A stretch of DNA of 64,000 bases from Streptomyces leeuwenhoekii (GTDB lineage: Bacteria; Actinomycetota; Actinomycetes; Streptomycetales; Streptomycetaceae). Both the position numbers and the translations under genes were made by a program. The notes under the pieces were generated by a model. It worked only from the letters and a program-made list of their open reading frames with translations, made no database searches and was not told the DNA's origin. This document shows, one piece after another, positions 36,214-45,873 of the stretch. Location of the stretch: contig NZ_LN831790.1 in assembly GCF_001013905.1 (NCBI RefSeq), positions 2,432,001 through 2,496,000 of the forward strand, in the 5' to 3' direction. Position 1 is the first letter of the stretch, and each line of letters begins with the position of its first letter.

Positions 36214-37829
36214 TTCAGCGCCAGCCACAGCTCCATGCGCACGTCCGGGTCGTCCAGCGACCGGCCGAGGATCTCCTCCACCCGCCGCATCCGGTACCGC
36301 AGCGTGTGCCGGTGGACTCCGAGGTCGGCGGCCGCCGCGTCCCACTGGCCGTGCCGGGACAGCCAGGCGCGCAGGGAGGCGACCAGATCGCCGCGCCCGG
36401 TCGCGTCGTGCTCGCGCAGGGCGCGCAGCAGCCCCTCGGCGAAGGCGCGCACCGCGTCGTCGGCGAGCAGCGGCAGCACCGAGCCGGCCGCGAGCTGCTC
36501 GTGCTCCACGCAGACCCGGCCCCGCCGCCGGGCCACCGAGAGCGCCTGTTCGGCCTGCCGGTAGGCGGCGGACGCGCCGATGGGGCCGGACGGCGCCGAC
36601 AGCCCGACGACCAGCTCGCCGTCCTCGCCGCCCGCCGCGGGCTCCGGCGCACCGGCCGTCCGCCTGGCCTCCAGCGCCGCCGCGTACTCCGTGCAGGCGG
36701 TGACCGCCGCTCCGCCGTCGGCGGCCAGCACCACCAGCCGCTCACCCTCCGGCACCACCAGCACCGCCTCGCCCGCACGGGCCGCCGCCGACTCCACGGT
36801 CTCGGCGAGGACGCCGAGCGGGTCGCCGCCGCCGTCGGCGGGCTTCGCCGACGGCGAGGCGGCGTGCGCCCGGGCGGCCCCGCCCGGCGCCGACTCCGCG
36901 ACGATCATGCGGAAGGGGGCGTCCAGCAGACCGCCGTACAGGTCCCCGGCGACCGTGCGCGCGTGGTCGGGCTCCCCGGCGAGCAGCATGCGCAGGACGG
37001 CGGCGCCGATGCGCTGCTCGGCCGCGTGCAGCGACCGCGAGCGTTCCGTGGTGAGCGTCAGCAGGGCGATCGCGGAGTGGACGGCGTACCGCTCGGCGGT
37101 GCCGAGGGCGGCGGCGGTGCCGACGGCGAGCGCGGCGCGGGGCCTGCGCCCGGTGCCGAGGGAGTGCAGCTCGACGCGGTCCTCGTTGCCGGGGCCGCCC
37201 ACCACGGAGGAGGCGGGCGCGGGCCGCTCCCGCAGCCGCTGCACGTCCGCCGTGAGGCGGGCCGCCCGGCGGACGGCCCACTCCGGTGCCGTGGCGACGA
37301 CCGAACCGGAGGCGTCGTACAGCGCCGCCCAGCCGTCGACCTGCGCGGCGAGCGCGCCGAGCAGCCCCTCCGGCCCGTCCGTCAGCGCCTGCCGGGTCAG
37401 CTCGCGCTGCGCCGCGAAACCCGCCGTGACCGCCCGGTACTGGTCGGCGGCGATCGCGGCGGAGACCGCCTTGCTGATGGCGAGGAAGGGGGTGCGGCGC
37501 GGCACCTCCAGCAGCGGCAGCCCTTCCTCCTCGGCCGCCTCGACGAGGGCGGCGGGGATCTCCTCGTAGTTGACGCCGACGGCGAACCCGAGCCCGACGA
37601 CCCCGGCCCCGACCAGCCGCCGCACGTACCGGCGCATCGCCTCCGGGTCCTCCGCGTCCAGCTTGAGCGCGGTGATCAGCAGCAGCTCCCCGCCCTCCAT
37701 GTAGGGCACCGGGTCGGCGAGCTCGCTGACGTGCGCCCAGCGCACGGGCACGTCGAGGCGGTCCTCGCCCGCGCGCACGGTCAGCTTGAGCGCGGAGTGG
37801 TGGACGAGCGAGGCGAGGGTGGGGGGCAT
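36189..37829 (-). CDS. PucR-family transcriptional regulator
   Basis: A 546-residue regulator. The N-terminal PucR domain (residues about 5-130: RWAHVSELADPVPYMEGGELLL, GVVGLGFAVGVNYEEIP) senses a ligand. A GGDEF-like CdaR middle domain follows (about 300-450), then the C-terminal PucR helix-turn-helix HRHTLRYRMRRVEEILGRSL (about 510-530). The ATG at 37829 follows GAAGG. Members of this family control purine, GABA and amino-acid catabolism. Its position between the aldehyde dehydrogenase and gabT genes suggests local control of GABA/polyamine use. The last codons lie in a 25-bp tandem repeat. Confidence 0.92.
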   Translation of the reverse strand: MPPTLASLVHHSALKLTVRAGEDRLDVPVRWAHVSELADPVPYMEGGELLLITALKLDAEDPEAMRRYVRRLVGAGVVGLGFAVGVNYEEIPAALVEAAEEEGLPLLEVPRRTPFLAISKAVSAAIAADQYRAVTAGFAAQRELTRQALTDGPEGLLGALAAQVDGWAALYDASGSVVATAPEWAVRRAARLTADVQRLRERPAPASSVVGGPGNEDRVELHSLGTGRRPRAALAVGTAAALGTAERYAVHSAIALLTLTTERSRSLHAAEQRIGAAVLRMLLAGEPDHARTVAGDLYGGLLDAPFRMIVAESAPGGAARAHAASPSAKPADGGGDPLGVLAETVESAAARAGEAVLVVPEGERLVVLAADGGAAVTACTEYAAALEARRTAGAPEPAAGGEDGELVVGLSAPSGPIGASAAYRQAEQALSVARRRGRVCVEHEQLAAGSVLPLLADDAVRAFAEGLLRALREHDATGRGDLVASLRAWLSRHGQWDAAAADLGVHRHTLRYRMRRVEEILGRSLDDPDVRMELWLALKATSPEQQ

Positions 37830-37948
37830 CGGGCCTTCAGATCTGCGTCAGAAAAGTGTGATCATCACCGTGATCTTTTGGCCGTGGCGTATGAACGGCC
37901 TGTGTCGATTCTGCCTCACCGTACGGTCCTCGCGCCCGGCCGCGGGGC

Positions 37949-40093
37949 TCAGCCCCGCAGATCCACCAGCAGCGGCGGCGCGTGCTCCCCCTGGACGCTG
38001 GTCAGCGACAGCACCGCGTGACCCGGCGGCACCGCGTGCGCCAGCTCCGACGCCGACCAGCGCTCCCGCTCGACCTGGCGCACGGTCACCGCCCGCGCGG
38101 TCGGCGCCTTCCCGGTGATCACCCGGCGCAGCATGTGCGCCGCCTTGCCCGCGGGGGTCTCGGCGATGATCTGCCGGTCGGTGACGTCACGGGCCTCGGT
38201 CCACTCCTTGCCCCAGACCTCGGCGAAGTCCTGCCCGTCCCACGGGGTGAGCCCGGACAGCGCCATCCGGCAGCCGGTGGCGCCGAGCAGCGGGCCGCGC
38301 AGCGGCCTGGGCACGTCGTCCAGGGTGCGCAGGGTCAGCACCACCCCGGCGCCGGCCGACCGCAGCCGCGCGATGCCCCGTACCGCCTCCGGGGTGACCA
38401 CGCCGCTCGCGTCGTCCAGCACCAGGCAGGCGAAGAGCGACCGGTCCTCCCGTACCGCCACGCTCGCCGTGAACTGCGCCAGCACCAGCCGGGCCAGGAT
38501 CCGGGAGGCGTCGGCGTGCCCGCGTTCGGGCAGGTCGATGCGGACCCGTACCGGGTGGTCCAGCGCCTTGAGCGAGAACGGCCGCGACTGCCCGGAGGTG
38601 TCGAAGAAGGCGGCGAAGGCGGGCCGGTCCAGCAGCGCCACCCGGTCGGCCAGCACCCCGGCCACATCGCCCGGGTGCGCCATCTGGCGCTCGCGGGCGT
38701 CCAGCTCCCGCAGCAGCGACTCCTGCCCGGTGTCCTGGAGCGCCTTGCGCAGCGCGGCCAGCGGCCCGGGCGCCCCGTCGAGCAGTTGCCGCAGCTCCGG
38801 CACGGAGGGGAAGCGGCCGTGGACCGCCCGGAACGGGCCGAGGAGCTGGGCGAGGACCGTGGTGGAGCGGCGGCTGTCACTGCCGGGGTGCGGGTCGGCG
38901 AGGTCCCCCGACAGCGCCTCGGCAAGCACGGCCGCCGCCTCGTCGGGGTCGGTGGTCCCGCCGTACAGGTCGAGGTCGTACTCCGACTCCGGGTTCCCGA
39001 TGCGTACGACGACGTCATAGGCGTCGGCCGGGCCCAGTCCCGCGCCCGCCGCGCCGACCACGACGACCGCGGCGCGTCCGGCGAGCGCGTGCAGGCAGAG
39101 CGATTCGGCCAGCGGCCGCACCACGCTGCCGGTCTTGCCGGAGCCGGCCGGCCCGACGGCGAGGAGGGAGGTGCCGAGCAGCTCGGGGCCGAGGGCGAGG
39201 CCGGTGCCCCGGTAGGCGTACGGGTTGCGGGCGTCGTCGGCGGTGGTGCCGAGCCGCACCTGCCCGGTCACCAGGTCGTGCCGGGCCTGCCGGGCGGGCA
39301 GGTCGCGGGCGCCGGAGGGGTGCGGGCAGGCCGCGGCGCCGTCCGCGAGCACGGCGCCGGCGAAGGTGGCCAGGCTGTGCCGGCCGGAGCGCACGCCCTG
39401 CCAGGCGCGCGTGATCCGGGCGTGGTCGACGTCCCGCATGAGCCCGGCACGGGCGTCGGAGGCGAGCCGCTCGGCGGCGTCCACGGCACCGGCGGCGCGC
39501 AGGTGCGGCCACTCGGCGGGGTCCTCACCGGGGGCGTCCGGCGCCTCGTCGGCCGGGGGGGACGGGCGCCAGGCGGGCGGGCCGTAGCGGCGCCAGATCT
39601 CCGGCCAGTGACCGATCCTCCCGAAGACCGCGAAGACGCCGGCGAACACCAGTCCCTCGTAGAGGTACGAGGCCACGCCCCCCACGGCCCCCGCCTGGCC
39701 GAGTGTCCAGGAGTCGGGAGCCAGTACGAACCACGGCCACAGCCAGAAGCTCCCCAGATAGCCGTTGTAGAGAAGGGAGCACAGCAGCCAGCCGCACAAG
39801 AACGCGATCAGCGCCCCGGTCACCAGTTGCCGCCCCGGAATCCGCTCGGGCTCCTCGGCCGGCCGCGGCCGGTGGCCGAACCGCCAGATCCCGGGCGGCG
39901 CCTCCGGCCGGGGCGTGCGCAGCCAGGTCAAAAAAGCGGAGCCGTCCGGCACCGGGGGCTCTCCGGGTGCGCGCGCCGGCCGCGGCGGCACCGCGGGCAT
40001 GGCGGGCACCGGCGGCACCGCGGGCGGGCCCGCCGGGCGCGGCACAGGATGCGCGTGCGTGCCCCGCGCGTCACGGTTCCCGTCGCTGTCCAT
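37949..40093 (-). CDS. VirD4/TraG-like membrane-anchored ATPase
   Basis: A 714-residue protein with a Pro/Ala-rich N-terminal tail and two predicted membrane segments (LVTGALIAFLCGWLLCSLLYNGYLG and a second around ASYLYEGLVFAGVFAVFG). The cytoplasmic P-loop ATPase domain has Walker A VGPAGSGKTG and Walker B-like FACLVLDDASG. The pattern resembles type IV coupling proteins, but no relaxase, secretion or conjugation genes are near. The start is uncertain: I chose the ATG at 40093 (MDSDGN), preceded by a GGGGGCAAGGG stretch; in-frame ATGs exist at 40117 and 40141. It is divergent from gabT. The role is unknown. Confidence 0.78.
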   Translation of the reverse strand: MDSDGNRDARGTHAHPVPRPAGPPAVPPVPAMPAVPPRPARAPGEPPVPDGSAFLTWLRTPRPEAPPGIWRFGHRPRPAEEPERIPGRQLVTGALIAFLCGWLLCSLLYNGYLGSFWLWPWFVLAPDSWTLGQAGAVGGVASYLYEGLVFAGVFAVFGRIGHWPEIWRRYGPPAWRPSPPADEAPDAPGEDPAEWPHLRAAGAVDAAERLASDARAGLMRDVDHARITRAWQGVRSGRHSLATFAGAVLADGAAACPHPSGARDLPARQARHDLVTGQVRLGTTADDARNPYAYRGTGLALGPELLGTSLLAVGPAGSGKTGSVVRPLAESLCLHALAGRAAVVVVGAAGAGLGPADAYDVVVRIGNPESEYDLDLYGGTTDPDEAAAVLAEALSGDLADPHPGSDSRRSTTVLAQLLGPFRAVHGRFPSVPELRQLLDGAPGPLAALRKALQDTGQESLLRELDARERQMAHPGDVAGVLADRVALLDRPAFAAFFDTSGQSRPFSLKALDHPVRVRIDLPERGHADASRILARLVLAQFTASVAVREDRSLFACLVLDDASGVVTPEAVRGIARLRSAGAGVVLTLRTLDDVPRPLRGPLLGATGCRMALSGLTPWDGQDFAEVWGKEWTEARDVTDRQIIAETPAGKAAHMLRRVITGKAPTARAVTVRQVERERWSASELAHAVPPGHAVLSLTSVQGEHAPPLLVDLRG

Positions 40094-40327
40094 CGCCCTT
40101 GCCCCCTGAGCAGCCATGTGCGTCCACCGTTCGTGACCCATCAGCGAGTCAATCTAACGCCCCCGTCCGGGGAGTTCACCGCTTACGCGGCCGGACCCGC
40201 CCGGAGGCACCAGCGGGCCCTGGGTCCGCCGTCCCGTCCGGGCTCCGGCCGCCGCTATGTCCACCGCGGACAACCGGGCCGTCCGACAACGCCCACATGG
40301 AGCATGCCCACCCCCGTGTCCCCGTCC

Positions 40328-40333
40328 TAGCCT
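40328..40333 (+). promoter_or_regulatory. Candidate -10 box of gabT
   Basis: TAGCCT fits TANNNT and lies 45 nt before the gabT start, in a region that is otherwise featureless. A matching -35 was not clear. Confidence 0.4.
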
Positions 40334-40378
40334 GCGAGAAAAGAAGGAATGCGTCCGTAACACCCCCAGGAGCCCCGC

Positions 40379-41713
40379 ATGACCGCACTTCCGCAGGAGC
40401 GCCGCGTCGCCACCGCCATCCCCGGCCCGAAGTCGCAGGAGCTGCAGGCTCGCCGTACCGCCGCGGTCGCGCAGGGCGTGGGCTCCACGCTGCCGGTCTT
40501 CGTCACGCGCGCGGGCGGCGGCATCATCGAGGACGTCGACGGCAACCGCCTGATCGACTTCGGCTCCGGCATCGCCGTGACGTCCGTCGGCGCCTCCGCC
40601 GAGGCGGTCGTGCGCAGGGCCTCCGCGCAGCTCGCCGACTTCACCCACACCTGTTTCATGGTCACGCCCTACGAGGGTTACGTCGCCGTCGCCGAGGCGC
40701 TGGCCGAGCTGACCCCGGGCGACCACGCCAAGAAGTCCGCGCTGTTCAACAGCGGTGCCGAGGCCGTCGAGAACGCGGTGAAGATCGCCCGCGCGTACAC
40801 CAGGCGCCAGGCGGTCGTCGTCTTCGACCACGGCTACCACGGCCGGACCAACCTGACCATGGCGCTCACCGCGAAGAACATGCCGTACAAGCACGGCTTC
40901 GGCCCGTTCGCCCCCGAGGTCTACCGCGTCCCGGTCGCCTACGCCTACCGCTGGCCGACCGGCCCGGACAACTGCGGTCCCGAGGCCGCCAAGCAGGCCA
41001 TCGAGCAGATCAGCAAGCAGGTCGGCGCCGAGAACGTGGCCGCGATCATCATCGAGCCGGTGCTCGGCGAGGGCGGCTTCATCGAGCCGGCCAAGGGCTT
41101 CCTGCCCGCGATCCGCCAGTTCGCCTCGGACAACGGCATCGTCTTCGTCGCGGACGAGATCCAGTCCGGCTTCTGCCGCACCGGCCAGTGGTTCGCCTGC
41201 GAGGACGAGGGCATCGTCCCGGACCTGATCACCACGGCCAAGGGCATCGCGGGCGGTCTGCCGCTCGCCGCCGTCACCGGCCGCGCCGAGATCATGGACG
41301 CCGCCCACGCCGGCGGCCTCGGCGGCACCTACGGCGGCAACCCGGTCGCCTGCGCGGGTGCGCTGGGCGCCATCGAGACCATGAAGGAGCTCGACCTCAA
41401 CGCCAAGGCGAAGCGGATCGAGGAGGTCATGAAGGGCCGCCTGGCCGCCATGGCCGAGAAGTTCGAGATCATCGGCGACGTCCGCGGCCGGGGTGCCATG
41501 ATCGCCATCGAGCTGGTCAAGGACCGCGCCACCAAGGAGCCGAACCCGGAGGCGACCGCCGCGCTGGCCAAGGCGTGCCACGCCGAGGGCCTGCTGGTGC
41601 TGACCTGCGGCACCTACGGCAACGTGCTGCGCTTCCTGCCGCCGCTGGTCATCGGCGAGGATCTGCTGAACGAGGGTCTCGACATCATCGAGCAGGCGTT
41701 CGCGGGCGTCTGA
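40379..41713 (+). CDS. gabT: 4-aminobutyrate aminotransferase
   Basis: PLP enzyme that transfers the amino group of GABA to 2-oxoglutarate, giving succinic semialdehyde. The 444-residue class III aminotransferase shows LFNSGAEAVENAVKIAR, FDHGYHGRTNLTMALT, the PLP-contacting IVFVADEIQSGFCRTG and the PLP lysine in TTAKGIAGGLPL. GGTYGGNPVACAG follows. The ATG at 40379 follows CCAGGAG. Upstream there is a TAGCCT box. It fits between polyamine oxidation (right) and the aldehyde dehydrogenase (left), together giving a route from putrescine to succinate. Confidence 0.95.
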   Translation: MTALPQERRVATAIPGPKSQELQARRTAAVAQGVGSTLPVFVTRAGGGIIEDVDGNRLIDFGSGIAVTSVGASAEAVVRRASAQLADFTHTCFMVTPYEGYVAVAEALAELTPGDHAKKSALFNSGAEAVENAVKIARAYTRRQAVVVFDHGYHGRTNLTMALTAKNMPYKHGFGPFAPEVYRVPVAYAYRWPTGPDNCGPEAAKQAIEQISKQVGAENVAAIIIEPVLGEGGFIEPAKGFLPAIRQFASDNGIVFVADEIQSGFCRTGQWFACEDEGIVPDLITTAKGIAGGLPLAAVTGRAEIMDAAHAGGLGGTYGGNPVACAGALGAIETMKELDLNAKAKRIEEVMKGRLAAMAEKFEIIGDVRGRGAMIAIELVKDRATKEPNPEATAALAKACHAEGLLVLTCGTYGNVLRFLPPLVIGEDLLNEGLDIIEQAFAGV

Positions 41714-41898
41714 CCCCGCCCGCCGGCCGCCTTCGTCCTTCCTCGCCCGCCCTCGCCCCGCCGCCGGACAGGGGTCCGCGCGCGCATCTGAGCGGTGTCG
41801 CCGCACGTCTGGCGGGGCGAGCGGCAGAGCGTGTGAAGAAGGTGTGGGAGGTGGATGACAGGTCGTCGATCGCCCTGTCCTCCGCCCGGCCCCTGTCG

Positions 41899-41904
41899 TA
41901 GGTT
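41899..41904 (+). promoter_or_regulatory. Candidate -10 box for leaderless PAP2 phosphatase mRNA
   Basis: TAGGTT ends 8 nt before the ATG at 41913 and no ribosome binding site is visible, so transcription probably starts at or near the start codon. Confidence 0.45.
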
Positions 41905-41912
41905 CTACGCAG

Positions 41913-42785
41913 ATGAGAGATACACCCCGCCCGCGGGAGACCGCGGGCGACACCAGGCCGGGGCCTCCCCAGCTTCGATCTGGTCGTGCCCTCGCGCACA
42001 CAACCGGAGTCTCCAACTCTGGATCTCCTCACCGATCGGACGGTCGCCCGCCCCAGACCCCCCGGGGCGTGCGGCGTTCCGGTCCGGTCGGCCGCCCCGG
42101 AACAACCCCCCCTGTTCCGAGGCGGCCGACCGCTCCCTTTCTCCTTCTCCTCTCGCTCGGACTGCCCGGGCTCCTGTTCGCGCTGATCACCTGGCAGGTC
42201 GTCGCCGACGGGCCGCTGGTACGCGCCGACGAGCGCCTCAGCGCCGCGCTGGCCCGTCCGGACCGGGTCTCCGAGCTGCTCTCCGACCTCGGCAACGTCC
42301 AGGTGGCGCTGCCCGTCCTCGCCGCCGCGCTGGCCTGTGCCGCGTGGCACGGCCGCTCCTCGGGCGCTGACCGCTGGTGGCTGCCGCCCGCCGCCGGTGC
42401 CCTGGCCATGGCGATGGTGCCGCTGCTGGTCGCCCCCCTGAAGGCGTGGACCGCCCGCCCCGGCACCCCCGTCGTGCCGCCGGCCGTCGGCTACTTCCCG
42501 TCCGGACACACCGCCACCGCCGTCGTCGCCTACGGCGGGGCCGTCCTGCTCCTGCTGCCGTGGCTGGGTCCCGCCCTCGCGCGCCGTGCGCTGCTCACCG
42601 CCGGTGCCGTCCTCGTCCTCGGGGTCTCGTTCGGGCTGGTGCGCCGGGGCTACCACTGGCCGCTGGACGTGGTGGCCAGTTGGTGCCTGGGCGCGGTGCT
42701 GCTCGTCTGCCTGCGGTGGGCCGTCCACGCCGGCGGCCGGCGCCGGCTGCGGCGGGCACCCTCCTCACGGGAGCCCTCGCGGTAG
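41913..42785 (+). CDS. PAP2-family membrane phosphatase
   Basis: A 290-residue integral membrane protein with a polar N-terminus of about 75 residues and five to six hydrophobic segments. The PAP2 signature is in order: KAWTARP (motif 1), FPSGHTATAV (motif 2, catalytic His), and GLVRRGYHWPLDVVASW (motif 3 with His and Asp). Such enzymes dephosphorylate lipid phosphates such as phosphatidate or undecaprenyl diphosphate at the outer membrane face. The N-terminus may be over-long, because the first 70 residues are low-complexity. It is unrelated to its polyamine neighbours. Confidence 0.88.
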   Translation: MRDTPRPRETAGDTRPGPPQLRSGRALAHTTGVSNSGSPHRSDGRPPQTPRGVRRSGPVGRPGTTPPVPRRPTAPFLLLLSLGLPGLLFALITWQVVADGPLVRADERLSAALARPDRVSELLSDLGNVQVALPVLAAALACAAWHGRSSGADRWWLPPAAGALAMAMVPLLVAPLKAWTARPGTPVVPPAVGYFPSGHTATAVVAYGGAVLLLLPWLGPALARRALLTAGAVLVLGVSFGLVRRGYHWPLDVVASWCLGAVLLVCLRWAVHAGGRRRLRRAPSSREPSR

Positions 42786-42983
42786 CCCTCGCCGGTGTCC
42801 CGCCCGCCCCGCGCCGGCCGCACCGGCGGTCGGCGAGAGCGCGGTCGGCCGACGGACCGGGCCGCGCGGCACCCTCGGCCACGTCCGGGCGCGTCCCCGT
42901 ACGCCCCGCCGGGGGAAGCGGAGAGGGGGTTGCGCGCCGTTTCCGGCCGGACCGGGGACGGCCGGGTCAGGCCTGCCCGGCCC

Positions 42984-43442
42984 TCACCGCGCGGGTCCGT
43001 CCGGCGCCGGTCCGGCCGCCGCCTCGTGCAGCGCCAGCTCCAGCAGGGCCGGATCGGTGAGCGTGCCGGAGCCGTCCGGCGGCACCAACCAGCGGATGCC
43101 TCCGGTGGCCACCCGCCCCGGATGCGGTACGACGATCCAGGTGCCGTACCCGGCCGTGCGGATACCGGTGCCCAGCCAGCGGGCCGCGGTGCCCGGCGGC
43201 ACGAAGAAGCCGGTGCGCGCGTCGCCGAAGTCGGCGAGCACCGGCCCGGGCCGGTCCAGGACGCGGGTCAGCACGTCGAGGGTGGGGTAGCCGAGCCGGC
43301 TCGGCACGATGAGCACGTCCCAGGCCCGGCCGGCGGGCAGCAGCGCGATCCCGTGCGGATCGCGCTCCCACTGCCGACGGCACGCCTCGGGATCCGGCGC
43401 GACGGATGCCAGCCAGCCGGCCGGCGTCTTCGTCCCGGACAT
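42984..43442 (-). CDS. Small conserved actinobacterial protein, prim-pol N-domain-like
   Basis: A 152-residue soluble protein. Segments such as WERDPHGIALLPAGRAWDVLIVPSRLG, FGDARTGFFVPPGTA, GTWIVVPHPG and IRWLVPPDG recall the small Streptomyces proteins often labelled as bifunctional DNA primase/polymerase N-terminal domains. The acidic catalytic residues of primases are not evident, so I do not assign polymerase activity. The ATG at 43442 is preceded by GGAGGTCTCC, a strong ribosome site. It sits upstream-unlinked between the PAP2 gene and the FAD oxidase gene. Confidence 0.7.
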   Translation of the reverse strand: MSGTKTPAGWLASVAPDPEACRRQWERDPHGIALLPAGRAWDVLIVPSRLGYPTLDVLTRVLDRPGPVLADFGDARTGFFVPPGTAARWLGTGIRTAGYGTWIVVPHPGRVATGGIRWLVPPDGSGTLTDPALLELALHEAAAGPAPDGPAR

Positions 43443-43624
43443 GAGGAGACCTCCCTTTCACTCGTGGACGCGGGTGCGTCACGAGGGAGAGGGAGGTCTC
43501 CCGCCCGCGTTACGCGTGTTCGGGCGGCCCGCTTGCGTGAACCGGCTCACAGTCGGCGTCCGGGCAGGCCCCTCCGCCGGATCGGACCGGACCCACGAGC
43601 CCGGCAGCGTCCAAGCGGAAGACC

Positions 43625-45052
43625 CTAGCTGTCGAAGCCGAGCCCCAGCCGGTCCAGCGTCCGCAGCCACAGGTTGCGCCGGCCGCCGTGGGCGTCGGCG
43701 CGGGCCAGCGACCACTTGGTCAGCGCGATGCCGGTCCACGCGAAGGGCTCCGGCGGGAACGGCAGCGGCTTGGTGCGGACCATCTCCAGCTCGGTGCGTT
43801 CGGTGCGCTCCCCCGCCAGCAGGTCGAGCATCACCTCGGCGCCGAACCGGGTGGCGCCCACCCCCAGGCCCGTGTATCCGGCCGCGTAGGCCACGCGCCC
43901 CTGGTGGGCGGTGCCGAAGAACGCCGAGAAGCGGGAGCAGGTGTCGATGGCGCCGCCCCAGGCGTGGGTGAAGCGGACGCCCTCCAGCTGCGGGAAGCAG
44001 GTGAAGAAGTGCCGGGCGAGCCTGGCGTAGGTCTCCGGGCGGTCGTCGTACTCGGCGCGCACCCGGCCCCCGTAGGGGTAGACGGCGTCGTAGCCGCCCC
44101 ACAGGATGCGGTGGTCGGCGGTCAGCCGGAAGTAGTGGAACTGGTTGGCCGAGTCGCCGAGACCCTGCCGGTTGCGCCAGCCGACCGCGGCGAGCCGGTC
44201 GGCGGTGAGCGGCTCGGTCATCAGGGCGTAGTCGTAGACCGGGACGGTGAAGGCGCGGACCCGCCTGACCAGACTGGGGAAGACGTTGGTGCCGAGCGCG
44301 ACCTGGCGGGCGCGGACCTGGCCGTAGGGGGTGCGGACGGACATGCCGGCGCCGTGCGGCCGCAGCGTCAGGGCCGGGGTGTGTTCGTGGACACGGACGC
44401 CGAGGCGGAGGCAGGCCCGCTTCAGGCCCCAGGCCAGCTTGGCGGGGTGCAGCATGGCCACGCCCCGGCGGTCGTACAGGCCCGCCCGGAAGGTCGGGGA
44501 GTTCACCTGTTCGCGCACCGCTTCGGCGTCCAGGTACTCGATCCCGTCGGCCAGTCCCCGGCGGATGAGCTCCTCGTGGAACTCCTTCAGCTCCCGGGCC
44601 TGGTAGGGCTCGGTGGCCACGTCGATCTCGCCGGTGCGCTCGAAGTCGCAGTCGAGGTGGTGGCGGGCGACCGCGCGCTCGATGGCGTCGAGATTGCGGG
44701 CGCCCAGCTCCTGGAGCCGGTGGATCTCGTCCGGCCAGCGGGTCAGGCCGTTGGACAGGCCGTGGGTGAGGGAGGCGGCGCAGAAGCCGCCGTTGCGGCC
44801 CGAGGCGGCCCAGCCGGCCTCACGGCCCTCCAGCACCATCACGTCCCGGCCCGGGTCGCGCTCCTTGGCGATCAGCGCGGTCCACAGACCGCTGTAACCG
44901 CCGCCGACGACGAGCAGGTCGCAGGTCTCGGCACCGGTGAGGGCGGGCTCGGGGCGGGGGCGGCCGGGGTCGTCCAGCCAGTACGGGACCGGCTGGGCGT
45001 CGGAGAGGGATGTCGTGAAACGGTCGGTACGGCTCATGGCTCTCGCGGCCAT
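43625..45052 (-). CDS. FAD-dependent amine oxidase, gamma-glutamylputrescine oxidase-like
   Basis: A 475-residue DAO-fold flavoprotein. The FAD dinucleotide-binding motif VVGGGYSGLWTALIAKE is near residue 50, followed by LEGREAGWAASGRNGGFCAAS, then HPAKLAWGLKRAC. The C-terminal GRVAYAAGYTGLGVGATRFGAEVMLDLL closes the FAD site. This is the pattern of PuuB-like oxidases, which oxidise gamma-glutamylputrescine to the aldehyde. The ATG at 45052 follows GGGGAG. It is just downstream of a PotABCD-type polyamine importer and shares its direction, supporting polyamine breakdown. A general D-amino-acid or sarcosine-type oxidase is the alternative. Confidence 0.87.
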   Translation of the reverse strand: MAARAMSRTDRFTTSLSDAQPVPYWLDDPGRPRPEPALTGAETCDLLVVGGGYSGLWTALIAKERDPGRDVMVLEGREAGWAASGRNGGFCAASLTHGLSNGLTRWPDEIHRLQELGARNLDAIERAVARHHLDCDFERTGEIDVATEPYQARELKEFHEELIRRGLADGIEYLDAEAVREQVNSPTFRAGLYDRRGVAMLHPAKLAWGLKRACLRLGVRVHEHTPALTLRPHGAGMSVRTPYGQVRARQVALGTNVFPSLVRRVRAFTVPVYDYALMTEPLTADRLAAVGWRNRQGLGDSANQFHYFRLTADHRILWGGYDAVYPYGGRVRAEYDDRPETYARLARHFFTCFPQLEGVRFTHAWGGAIDTCSRFSAFFGTAHQGRVAYAAGYTGLGVGATRFGAEVMLDLLAGERTERTELEMVRTKPLPFPPEPFAWTGIALTKWSLARADAHGGRRNLWLRTLDRLGLGFDS

Positions 45053-45072
45053 GATGTCAACTCCCCACGAAA

Positions 45073-45873
45073 TCACGTCTTGCGCCGGGTACGGCGATTG
45101 CTGAGGGCCATCGAGACGAGGACGAACAGTACGGCGACGACGAACATGGCCGTACCGATGACATTGATCTGCACGGGCGTGCCGCGCTGCGCCGAGCCCC
45201 ACACGAACATGGGGAAGGTGACGGTCGAACCCGCGGTGAAATTGGTGATGATGAAATCGTCGAAGGAGAGCGCGAACGCCAGCAGCGCGCCCGCCGCGAT
45301 ACCGGGGGCGGCGATCGGCAGGGTGACCCTGAGAAAGGTCTGCAACGGGCCGGCGTACAGGTCCTGTGCCGCCTGTTCCAGCCGCGGGTCCATCGACATC
45401 ACGCGCGCCTTGACGGCGGTGACGACGAAGCTCAGGCAGAACATGATGTGGGCGATCAGGATGGTCCAGAACCCCAGTTGGGCGCCCATGTTGAGGAACA
45501 GGGTGAGCAGCGAGGCCGCCATCACCACCTCGGGCATCGCCATCGGCAGGAAGAGCAGCGAGCTGATCGCGCCCCGCGCGCGGAACCGGTAGCGGACCAG
45601 CGCGAAGGCGATCATCGTGCCCAGGGCGGTGGCGCCCAGCGTCGCCCAGAAGGCGATCTGAAGACTGAGGGACAGCGAGCCGCACAGGTCGGCGACACCG
45701 CACGGGTCCTTCCAGGCGTCCGCGGAGAACCGCTGCCATTCGTAATTGAAACGGCCCTTCGGCTGGTTGAAGGAGAACACCGTGACGATGACGTTGGGCA
45801 GGAGGAGGTAGACGAGCGTCAGCAGTCCGGCGAGGACGACCAGATTGCGCTTGAGCCAGGTGAGAAGGGCCAT
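45073..45873 (-). CDS. potC: Polyamine ABC importer permease, PotC type
   Basis: A 266-residue membrane permease with six predicted helices (NLVVLAGLLTLVYLLLPNVIVTVFSF at the start). It has the EAA-type loop DPRLEQAAQDLYAGPLQTFLRVTLPIAAPGIAAGALLAF and FALSFDDFIITNF, the latter characteristic of PotC. Its ATG immediately follows the TAA of the PotB-type gene. The gene symbol is assigned by subfamily and operon context. Confidence 0.92.
   Translation of the reverse strand: MALLTWLKRNLVVLAGLLTLVYLLLPNVIVTVFSFNQPKGRFNYEWQRFSADAWKDPCGVADLCGSLSLSLQIAFWATLGATALGTMIAFALVRYRFRARGAISSLLFLPMAMPEVVMAASLLTLFLNMGAQLGFWTILIAHIMFCLSFVVTAVKARVMSMDPRLEQAAQDLYAGPLQTFLRVTLPIAAPGIAAGALLAFALSFDDFIITNFTAGSTVTFPMFVWGSAQRGTPVQINVIGTAMFVVAVLFVLVSMALSNRRTRRKT

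Noticed and set aside
37949..40093. Integrative conjugative element core
   Set aside because: Only a coupling-protein-like ATPase is present; no integrase, relaxase, tra genes, att repeats or tRNA are seen.
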